Assembly: GCF_963678635.1 (NCBI RefSeq)
Contig: NC_087067.1
Location: 40,942,379 to 41,006,378, forward strand
Source: Symsagittifera roscoffensis
Taxonomy: Eukaryota > Xenacoelomorpha > Acoela > Convolutidae
Direction: 5' to 3'
Length of the DNA: 64,000 nucleotides
The notes below the pieces were generated by a model. It did no database searches. It was not told where the DNA came from and saw nothing but the letters and a program-made list of their open reading frames with translations. Below, one piece after another: positions 10,841 to 20,600 of the stretch; the stretch's first letter is position 1; every line of letters starts with the position of its first letter. The position numbers were made by a program, and so were the translations under genes.

Positions 10841-10989
10841 TACCAAGAGAGTACCAAAAAAAACTCGCGCGTTCCCATGGCGGAAAATCTGTCGGACAAA
10901 GTAAATGACATCTTCTATACTGTATAAGATGTTACAAAATGGCTAATTGAACAACCAAAAAAGTGGATGCAAACAGTCCACAATCATGA

Positions 10990-13168
10990 GCTCTTTGATA
11001 AATAAAAAATTCCAGCAAATGATGTGTCACTTCCAAAGCCCCATTCCCAAGTTTCAAGCCCGCCTCTGGGTGACCTCGAGCAGAGATTAAAGTTAATAAG
11101 TAGTAAGCTCGATAAAGGAAATACAAAGGAAGCCATGAGGCTTGCTGCTTCGGATGACAAAATCGCTCTTTTTCAACAGATAACTATCAAAAATTGTTGC
11201 CTAAGCACCATCAGCGAGCCAAACTTGCCGCTCCAGATCCAGAAAATTAAGATCCAAAAATGGAAATCGACCTATACAAAGCGATAATGTCTTTTCCGAA
11301 CGGATCAGCAGCAGTTCGGGATGAAATAGTTTCTCAAATTTTTAAAGATCTTGTTAGTAATCCAATGGCAGTGCAGAACTGAATTTTCAGATATGGCTTA
11401 CTAAGCTGATAAACCTCATTGGAGTTGGCAAAACAACCGAAACCCTCAGACCTTTCTTTTTTGGCGCAAAGCTTATCGCCCTCATAAATAAAGATAGACA
11501 GAGGGTCGAGACCGATTGCCATGGGCAACACGCTGAGACGTATCGCGTCTAAATGCGCTGGAAGCATCGCCCTCTCCGAGCGACGAAACTTTTTCGAAAA
11601 ACTGCAGGTCCGACGCGGCACTAAATGAGGAGCAAGAATAGCTGCACACTCGTTTCGAAACCTAATTGAGCGCAATGACAATCCAAAGCAATGTTCTTTT
11701 AAAACTAGATTTCAAGAATGCCTTTAACTCTCTAAATAGAGAAGTAATGCTGAATCATGTTTATTCAATCGCCCGAATTATAAAAACACACCCATTGCGC
11801 GTATCTTGAAGTCCCACCCCTTTTTGCTGAAACAATTCAGACATAACTCAAACAATTGGAGTCGAAAATTACAATCTGGTGTTTAGATGATGGAATTTTA
11901 GCCGACGACTACAGGGTAGTACTCAGGGACCTGAAAAACATTCCGAATTCGGAACAAATTTACGACCTGAGCTTGAACACTGAACTTTGTTTTTTGGGAC
12001 CGACTATGAATACACAGTATAACTCAATTTTAACACAGTTTCGGAAAAAATGCCCCAAAATAAAAATAAAAACAATAAATTAACTCCTCATTTTAGGATC
12101 TCCAATCGGCGAACTTTGTCGGAAAGACTTGCTCGACAAAAAATTAATGGTGCCTGATAAAGTCTCGGATGTCATTGTTAAACTGGATGCCCATAATGAT
12201 TTTTATCGCCCGAAAAATTGCTTTAGCATGCCAAAACTCCTATTTTTTTGCTTAAGAGCCCTTGTTTTCTGCAACATGATTTTTTGGAACGCTACAAAAA
12301 CTTAGTAAGAAATTTGTCACACAAGGTCACTAATGTGAAAATGGAGGAAAACCAGCTTTTACAAGCAGTTCTCCGGCAGCTATAGGTGGCTTGGATGTTT
12401 TTTTCTCCGCTCGTCTACTAGCTTTACCCGCTTCCTTAGCCTCAATTGTAGTAGCAAAAAATTCCTTAATCGATATTTTTGTTTTTGAGCATGTGGATGG
12501 AATCTATGATGATGCGCTTAAACGGTGGTTTGAGCTTGGAAAAAATGAAATGGCTCAAAAAATTGAAATCTAAAAAAAACGACAGAAGCATACTAACGGA
12601 CATAAAAAGATTCAACTCGTTCCAAGATAGATTTAGCTCCCAATGGTTGAAAATCATCTGGTTTGCGGAAAAGATGGTACCGAACATGGTTGGCTCGGCC
12701 TTTCTTTCCTCAGAAGTGGAGGGAGAATCTCTGGGAATTCAAAGCTGAATGCCCTTATAACGCAGAGTTTATCTTCCACTCACTATCCGTCTTTGTTCGA
12801 ACCACGACACCTCTACCCGAACAGAAGCGACCAGATGGTTTGAAGCTTGTTCCATGGGCTGCTGGTAAGCAGCTCTTGTTGGATATAACGGCAGTAGACT
12901 CCTTAGCTTTAGTAGGATTAGTGCCGGGTCTGTTTGTAACCTTGGTACGGCTGCCGCTGAAGCGAAAGAGCGAAAAAATGACAAGTATAAAGAAATAATA
13001 GAAGATGGATATCTTATTCAGCCGGTAGCTTATGAGATTCAGGGCGCGGCCCGCCCCAGCACAGAGTTTTTTTGAACAAGCTTTGTGAGAACCTAAGCAT
13101 ATGCACTGAGTAACCCAGAGCAGGCAGCTTTTTCAAACAGAATCTCACTGGCAATACAGATTGCGCAC
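10990..13168 (+). pseudogene. Decayed reverse-transcriptase element, copy 2 (split by the giant LTR element)
   Basis: Interrupted plus-strand frames follow one RT protein. In order: an LEQRLKLISSKLDKGNTKEA helix (11074 on), SFPNGSAAVRDE (11291), FGAKLIALINKD (11460), KLDFKNAFNSLNRE with the motif A aspartate (11705), LDDGILADD with the motif C aspartates (11887), LGSPIGE (12107), a GGLDVFFSARLLALPA segment (12388), an RPDGLKLVPWAAGKQLLLDIT block (12830), and QPVAYEIQGA to NRISLAIQIAH at the 3' end. Several stops and frameshifts make it inactive. The RPDG...D block resembles restriction-like LINE endonucleases, but the superfamily is an inference. The frame stops at 13168 and resumes at 37761. 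Confidence 0.75.
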
Positions 13169-14089
13169 TGTAACATTCGCCCGGAAGATACATATCGACG
13201 GATAACAAAACTAAGTCTTAAGACGACTGGCTAGCGTCTAAACAGAGCTTTGCATGTTTTTCACCGTCTCTACCAAGCCAGTACTTTTCGGTGGTCTTTC
13301 TTACATCAGGCTGACAAAAACGTTATTGTTCTCCGGCTTCGACCAGAACGCTCAAATTAACTGAATTACATGCGAAATTAGTGAGCTCATGGCTGGGTCT
13401 CTGCATCCCCAGACCACGAGGTCACTCCTAAAAACAGGGCTACTACTTATCATATTACTATTGTTTTTGTTCAGTAGATAAAAATCATCATCTCCATCTA
13501 AGATGGATCAACCCTTTCCCCCAACTCCTAGCACCTCATCCTTGTCAAAACTAATCAAAATATCAGTTAAATTCAAGTCAGGACATGACCGGATGCTAAA
13601 AATTTATATGAGTTAATAAAAGTTTCCGTCCCGAGACCCTTCCGGATTCTTGAATCCGCTGAATCAAGCTCCTTACTCTTGATTTCTCGCTAATCCGGAA
13701 GGCTGGTTCTCACCCTTCACCGTTGTTGGCAACGGCCTTGCAACTATTGTAGCAGCACAATAGTTGCAACTTGGAACGTTCTCTGCTATTCTGTAGTTCG
13801 TTGTCGTTCTCCAATCTCGATTTTCGTACTGTTCGCAATCGCAGATAAAAGTTGTTCTGTTTTTTACTCGCTTTTTTGTTAAAATGGCCGTTTCAGCATT
13901 TCTCAGAAATGTGACGTCATCATTCGAATTTTTGAAAATTTAAAATACTAGAATATTCTAGCCCTCACCGTTTGGCTAAACGTTCCAATAACGTCGCTAA
14001 TCCTTCGAAATCATCAACTCGGAAGGCTTACTGCTCAAAATTCGAATCCTGCATAAATTGCATTTTGGCCATTCTGGTCGAATGTCACA
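13169..14089 (-). repeat. 3' LTR of the giant element (921 bp)
   Basis: It starts TGTAACATTC and ends GAATGTCACA on the plus strand, near-perfect inverted termini. It contains two neighbouring hairpins (13720-13735 and 13738-13769), a TGACGTCA site at 13912-13919, a TATAAA-like box on the minus strand near 13602, and two CCGGAAGG-type motifs like those in the leader. By eye it differs from the other LTR at four bases and one C indel. Confidence 0.95.
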
Positions 14090-14099
14090 TACTCCCCGG
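14090..14099 (-). promoter_or_regulatory. Candidate polypurine tract
   Basis: Immediately upstream of the 3' LTR on the minus strand is CCGGGGAGTA, a short purine run next to TGTGACATTC, the expected place for the plus-strand primer. It is short and interrupted by the final T. Confidence 0.35.
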
Positions 14100-14908
14100 A
14101 CAGTCCGGTCAATGTCCTCATTGAATTGCGCAATGTTCTAAATGGTTACAGTGTCATCGAACAGAATTTACAAAATGCACGAAATTACTTTTATCTACGT
14201 CACATCGACTCACTGCAGAATATAAATGGCATCATACTACATCACTATAGCCTTCAAATTCTTTCATTAATCTGCACATTGAGGATATGACTTAAGATAA
14301 AACATATTTTCTGACTTCCAGTGTCAATGTCCCGATTGAAACTTTTTCTCCTAGATTTAAAAGGTGTTGGCTTGCAGGACAGTCCTGCCAACCAACAAGC
14401 TAAAATTATCCTACTATGCTCCTTCCCTTCGGAAATCTTGCTTGTTTATTGTCCTGAATATTAAAACCAAGAGACCTTGTGGTTAGAAAGAACAATGCAA
14501 CAACCTCCCTTCTCAAGAAGTTACTCAAGTTTTTCATGTCACCACAAAGTGATCAGTCTTCCTAAGTGATTAAAAACAATCATGCAGGCTGGAATATTTA
14601 AATATACTCTTCCCTCAAGCCTTTCTAAATAAATAATAAGTGAGTGTCTCTAAAGCCACTTCAACTAAAACCAAAATGCAAATTTTTAAATGCAACAATT
14701 TCAAAACTCAACTAAATGTTTCAGTTTTCAATTACAACTTGGTTGCTTGGTTTCTCACTTGAGTTTTTCACACACATAAAACAATTCTGAGTTTTAACTT
14801 TTCTTCATCATCCCTTTGTTCTCTTCTTTTTCCGTCGTTTAGAAGTTCTAAAACCTCCAAATTCTTCCAATTTTCTTTCTTGCCGCCTCTTGTTTTCTCG
14901 ACCATTCG
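14100..14908. other. 3' untranslated region of the giant element
   Basis: About 800 AT-rich bases between the ORF4 stop and the polypurine tract. I see no ORF and no repeats, apart from the short palindrome GGACAGTCC near 14374. Confidence 0.6.
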
Positions 14909-17617
14909 TCAATGCTCCATTTCCTCCTCCTGTGACGCTGACTCCGCACTCTCGGTTTCCGTGTCTTGTAGCACGTCATTGACTATCCTGACGCTGTTGG
15001 AAGCCGTCCTCCAACACTTCTGCTCTTCCACCCTCTGTTTACAGCAAGGTAGGGGATCCACGTTTGATTCTCTGTTTCTACAGAAGCTGTTGTGGAGACA
15101 CAACGTCACGTTTCTCTCCAAATCTTCTTTCAGCATCTCTGCCTTCTCATTTCCACTACGCTCGCTCGTCCTGGAAATTCTTTTCACAGCGGTGGTCACT
15201 GCATTCCGATGGGTCACGAAAGCTCGCTTGAAAGCTCCTGCCCCAATGTCCAGCTGATATTCACTGTACACTCTGCCATGTTTCGACATATGCTTTTTCG
15301 CATACTCGTACAACCATGCAGTCATGTTAGCTCTGAACCATGGCATCAATCGTTTTCTTGCCCATATCTTCTTCACTTCCATCGGAATGTTTAGAACTTT
15401 GCACATTGTCTCAAAAAGATCTAAATCTTTTAGACAATCTAATTTCTGCAATTGTTCTCTCGTCGGTGCCTCCTGTCTATTATTTTCTCTCACATGAGCT
15501 TCCAGCCATCGTATCGCCATCATAACTCCCACTATCACTATTGTTATGGGCTGTGATGAATCTGGTAAACCCATGGAGAGCAGCTCTCCAGAGTCCCAGA
15601 TCAACACCAAATTACTACGCTTGGGATACCACCAGGTCTGCAGCAAGCAGTGGCAAGGAAACTCGTCATGTGTCAACATGATGCTCCTCCAATTGCGTTT
15701 TCCTGAAGCTTCCAGCAATGGTTCCACTTCCATCATCACTCGGTGGATTTCATCATTCTCATCTACTGCATTGTAATCTGTGACAGTTGATCCTCTCTGT
15801 TTCTGTTTTTCAAAGTCACTGAAGTTCCCGCTCACATATCCCATGAACTTCTTTCCTAGTATTGACTCCAACTCCTCTTTGGTTCTCTCTGGAACTGCTG
15901 AGAACATCTTACATAGTAACTCGTAAGACTTTTCAGACATTCTCGCCAATCTCACGCACTTTGGCACTGAGAAAGCTTGATCCACGATCGTTCTTGTACT
16001 CTTCACGTCCACAGCCACGAAATGTACAGGGTATCTGCTCTTGCACATTGGAGCCAACATTGAACCCACCAAATATCGTGCTCCTGATGGTCTACAATAA
16101 GTTTCGCTGTGTCTGATGTTCATCTCTGTTTCGATTGCTTCCCTCCATTTTCCTATATACTTCTGCTCAGTCTGCAGAACTCCTGGGAATACTTCTACGC
16201 TGATGGCCGTGACCATCTCATGTTTCTGTTCTAGATTCAATAGTGACTCTAAAGAACCAAACATGCTGTAGAATCCTAGTGCTGTCACTAGATTCACATC
16301 GGTTCCTCCATGGCAATCTGCTATCAGTTCCGTTTCCGTTCTTGCTTTCATCACTACATTTCCAAACAATACCGTCAACTGCTTGTGTTGTTTCTCCAGG
16401 GTTTTCACACAGTCTAGACTTCCACAAACGTGACCCTCTAGTCCACAGATTTCCGCCAGACAGCTACCAGGTTTGACCCAGTCTTCTGGTCCCCAGCCAG
16501 GCAACTCCACTCTATCTTCTCCGTTGCTCTTAGAGGCTGTTATCATCACATTATATATGATGTTGAGGTCACGCAGGTTACAGTCCGCATTCAGTTCCCT
16601 CTGTATGTCCTGTGTCGCCCGTAATATTGAGTCAGCGTTGGGACTAGGACACCACGATGGCTTCATCAATTCCCACACTGCCATCAAGCTCGTTCTCAGT
16701 AATTCATCTGAGAATCCCAACCCAAATTCCACTCTCTTGTCGGATTTTGGTACTGAAGGTGCAGTCACCTCTTCTTCCAAGACCAATCCCAATTTGGCCT
16801 GTGGATTGTTAACGCTCTTAGTCGTCACAATTCTGGACGTCCAGAATCTTAGTAACACCGCCTGCTCATAATCAAAGAAGCAATCACGTATGTCTTCACT
16901 CAGGAAAGGATTGTACGCTATCCCTATGATCCCGGATACATAGCTATATGACTTCTTCTTGATCGGTCCACAGTATTCACTGGATTTCGGCAATGCTCCC
17001 ATAGATTCTTTAGTGAGCCTCAACTCCTTGTTTGAGAATCTCCTGATCTCGTCTATCTTTTTCATGGGTTCCAATTCTTCAGGTTCTTTCATGTTCACCC
17101 TCATCGGTTTACTTTGCTGCATATCCAGCATTGCTAGTAAGAACATGGCTTTCGTTCGCTCATCGCCTTCCTTCAACATTTTAACACAAGTGCTTAATGC
17201 AGGTGCTGAGATCTGCTCTATCAGGAATCGAATGAAACAGAGAGCGTCTCTCCATTTTGCACACGCTACTGCTGCTCCCTCCTGGACTATCAGATCCCTC
17301 AGATTCGTCATAAGGAAAACTTTTTCCTCCTTTGATCTCTTCCTTTCTTCCGAATCATATTCTTCGCGAGTCAGTCCCATCATGCACCAGGCGAGCCTGA
17401 GTTGTAATTCCGTCCTTACGTAAGGTACTGCCACGAGAGCATGTATTCTTGGCGTAGTCCTCATTTCTTCTTCGAAATACCTCAATACTACTGCTTTCCA
17501 TGGAAGGCTCACTAACTGCTCGATCGTCTCCGCCTCTACATCAGACGACGCCAAAGTTCCATACGCCTTCTGCTTGAGGGTGGTGCCTTGCAACATCATT
17601 TCCAGATAACCCTCCAT
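14909..17617 (-). CDS. Accessory ORF4, 902 residues, distant relative of ORF3
   Basis: An ATG at 17617 opens the frame 22 nt before the ORF3 stop, in the -1 register. No known domain is clear. The stretch VLIWDSGELLSMG...PITIVIVG (~700-740) parallels the degenerate SGNH-like unit of ORF3 (VDLDLLQS...PITIVFAGIND), including a comparable strand-helix-strand order, but lacks the catalytic residues. Other parts, such as the GIIGIAYNPFLSEDIRDCFF region, may parallel ORF3's LTDLSLAMRIDPLALIRGV. The C-terminus is acidic and Ser/Glu-rich. No signal peptide or membrane helix is apparent. It may have arisen by duplication of ORF3 followed by loss of the active site; this is inference from weak similarity. 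Confidence 0.75.
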   Translation of the reverse strand: MEGYLEMMLQGTTLKQKAYGTLASSDVEAETIEQLVSLPWKAVVLRYFEEEMRTTPRIHALVAVPYVRTELQLRLAWCMMGLTREEYDSEERKRSKEEKVFLMTNLRDLIVQEGAAVACAKWRDALCFIRFLIEQISAPALSTCVKMLKEGDERTKAMFLLAMLDMQQSKPMRVNMKEPEELEPMKKIDEIRRFSNKELRLTKESMGALPKSSEYCGPIKKKSYSYVSGIIGIAYNPFLSEDIRDCFFDYEQAVLLRFWTSRIVTTKSVNNPQAKLGLVLEEEVTAPSVPKSDKRVEFGLGFSDELLRTSLMAVWELMKPSWCPSPNADSILRATQDIQRELNADCNLRDLNIIYNVMITASKSNGEDRVELPGWGPEDWVKPGSCLAEICGLEGHVCGSLDCVKTLEKQHKQLTVLFGNVVMKARTETELIADCHGGTDVNLVTALGFYSMFGSLESLLNLEQKHEMVTAISVEVFPGVLQTEQKYIGKWREAIETEMNIRHSETYCRPSGARYLVGSMLAPMCKSRYPVHFVAVDVKSTRTIVDQAFSVPKCVRLARMSEKSYELLCKMFSAVPERTKEELESILGKKFMGYVSGNFSDFEKQKQRGSTVTDYNAVDENDEIHRVMMEVEPLLEASGKRNWRSIMLTHDEFPCHCLLQTWWYPKRSNLVLIWDSGELLSMGLPDSSQPITIVIVGVMMAIRWLEAHVRENNRQEAPTREQLQKLDCLKDLDLFETMCKVLNIPMEVKKIWARKRLMPWFRANMTAWLYEYAKKHMSKHGRVYSEYQLDIGAGAFKRAFVTHRNAVTTAVKRISRTSERSGNEKAEMLKEDLERNVTLCLHNSFCRNRESNVDPLPCCKQRVEEQKCWRTASNSVRIVNDVLQDTETESAESASQEEEMEH

Positions 17618-20600
17618 GGCTTTTTGTCTTCCAGGGCCACTACATACCCTCTAGCCGAGTTCCGGTATTCCAACATCTCCATGTATCCACCGAAGGGTTC
17701 ATCTATCGACACTGTCTCCGACACTGTTAGTCGGTTGTATTCCACTGGTGTCAGTTGTCCTGCAACACTCCCTTTTCCATGATTCATGGGAGATGGTTTG
17801 AAGTCCCTCATTTTACTCTCTCCACATTGACTGAGTATTTCCATTTCTAAAGTTGCTCCAGTCAGAGTGCGGTCACTCCTTTTGGATTTATAACCGGTTG
17901 ACTTTATCCCCGCCATGAGAATGGGTGGCACCATCGCTATATCAGTTAATATTCTATCTGTGCCAGACAATTGATAATCACCTTGCCCCAAATCCATGAC
18001 TTCCTCGACTCGTTTTCTTTTCGCTGAGTTACCAGCTTTCATCGATATTTCCGAATCCACTTTCGTCTTTCCAATCCTCCTCGGCATCACTCTGCTGCCT
18101 AACTTCATTTTCATCGCATTGATTTTATCAATCACCATTTTCGATCGCATCGTTCCTCTCCTGGTCCTTGACAGGTACACCACCTCTCCTTCATTGTCCT
18201 GCGGTGTCATCTTGATGGGAGAATTCGCTTCACTCTCATCAGTGGCTGAGTCGATCAATAACTCACTCAGTCTCCCGTCACACTCATCAAGCTTGTCAAG
18301 TACTTCTCTCATCAAGGGTTGATTGAGACCTGTTTTGAGAATGGACTGGGTCCCATAGCTCTGAATCACAGTCCAGACTTCTTCCATGAACGCCACTCTG
18401 TCCAGCTTACATCCCGTCCTACTCTCGTGGTCTCGGTGATGTACTTCCCATTCTTCTTCGGGTAGCGTTCCCAAAAAAGGTACTCTGGCTGAGGCCTCTA
18501 TTCTTCTCCTCCGAGGTGATTCCATGAGGATTCTCTGATCGTTGTTTCTTGTATTGCCAGGAGAGCTGCTCTCCGGCAAATTCCGTTTCATCTCCTCAAA
18601 GGCTGACGGAGGTTCCAGTGTCGAGATGCCTTCATCCGCTGGCTCAGTCGTTTCCAACGTGTCTGCATTATTCTCAAGATCACTGAAGATATTGAAATCC
18701 AGGCTGGATGTTCCTCCTGTCGATGCCCTGTCGTCCTCCCCACCAGCTTGATCTTGTTGCATGGGTTCTTCAGTCTGACGGTTTCCACCCTGGCCGTCAT
18801 TTCCTTCTGACTTGTCCCTATTCGAGTTCGATGGTCCTTGTTTGTCATTGTCAGCTTCTTCCTGGAATCTCGGTATGAGCAATGTACCGGCTGATTTATC
18901 TTCCTCTTCTCCATGGACCACTTTGATTTCTTCGCAGCCGAAGGGTGCTAGGAAAATTCTCGTCTGCAATACTCCCGCAGCTTTCATCTCTTTTCTCACA
19001 CTGGTCAGGATTACTGAGGCTTCAGGCAATTCAGTCCTGCCTCTCATCCTCATTGGAGCTAAGCCTAGTCCCCTCCATTCCTCATCAAATCCTTCAGGCT
19101 TGGGAGTAGCAGCGTTGCTTATTCGCCTTCTCGTCGCTTGATCCGTGTACGCAAATCGTGTGTACTGTAACACGGCGGCATTTCTCCCCACGAAGTATGG
19201 ATCCATCGTCGCCGAGAAATTCCCTACTCTCCTTTCATTGGTTTCGAATGCTCTCAACCTAGGAGTTTGTACTACGGAGACTGCTCCGAGCAACATCCTT
19301 CTTATCAGAGGGAATTCAGGGATTGCTTCGGGTAGCTTCTTGTAATCGCCCCAGTCCTTCGTCTCTTCTCTCACCTTGTGATACGCTGCTGTGAGACGAG
19401 GCACTCTGGTCATTTCACCATTCGTTTTGTCATAGGGCCTCAGATTCCAAAGCTTTGGAAACACCTCGATGTGCCCTCTTTCTACTTCTCCCATGCGGTC
19501 ACAGAAGTGATCGTCAAAATTGATGACTGTCATCTCTGGCTCCGATATTTTCGCAAATAACAGATCTTCACTCATGAGCTCTCGCAATGCGTGCTGCTCA
19601 CACCAGTTCAGTGTACTACCGTCCACTGCCGATATGAGGTTCAGGTGCAACACCGACCTCCTATATGCTTCCACTTTAACGTCAGGGAACGCAAAGGTGA
19701 CTGCTGGTCCATAGATCACTGTCACGAACTCCGTGACTCCTCTGATCAGCGCCAAGGGATCGATTCTCATAGCTAAGCTCAAATCTGTTAACAGCGGCAT
19801 GCCTCCAACATGTCGTCTAACATCTTCCTCTCTTTCAATTGTCTCGTCTTCTCCGGTTCCAAAGCGATTTTGCTGCAAGAGATACTGGATAAGAGTGTGT
19901 CTCAGGTCTCTTATTTTGTTCCACGAGTCTGTGGATTTCTTCATATCCAGATTCCTCACTCTCTCTTTCATCTGCTCTGGACAACGTGCCAGTTTCATCA
20001 GTCCTCCCAAGTTTCCGTGGGTTATTGCGATCAATGTCAGAAGTCCATCTAGTCGCAGGTTCTGTATTCCATCCGTAAGCAGTATCACCGGTCCTTTCAC
20101 GAAATTCTCCGCTCCAAATGTCACAAACAGGGCTATTAATTCCACTATCGATACTTTCACTACCGCTTGGAGGAATTCCTTTATCAAGTAGTGCGAGACT
20201 TTCGGGTAGACTTTTGCCAAGAAGGACGCGGTCCATCCGGCTCCCAACCCTTCTAGCATGCTGTCTGTCCTTTCAAATCCATCCTGTCCTTTCACTTCCT
20301 GGGTCCAGAAGGTTTCCAGAGTAATCTGACACATTCTGTTCACGAACTCAGCTGTCTTTTCTCCGGCATTTTCCGCCAGGTTCACCTCCTTCAACAAGTA
20401 GGCGTGTATCTTAGTGATCATTACTGGGCCTTGCTGAAAAGCATCTGCACCCAATGCCGCTACTCTCGGATTCAGGTGTAGCCACTGGTTTGCTTCCGGC
20501 TTGGTTCTCAGCACCATCGCTTCCAGATGAGCTCTCGTCTCCAGTGAATTCTTTCTTCTCGTGTCTTCACTCGCCACTTCCATTGCTCGGAACCACAAGT

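Larger units (their letters stand above)
9614..10989. other. Repeat-rich spacer without genes
   Basis: No coding region is supported. It contains a perfect 28-bp palindrome at 9714-9741, a short segment shared with 2555-2620, and a GA microsatellite at 10803-10840. Short open frames here show no family features and biased composition. Confidence 0.5.

Noticed and set aside
11334-11681. 115-codon minus-strand frame
   Set aside because: Antisense to the decayed RT element, whose plus-strand motifs explain the sequence.
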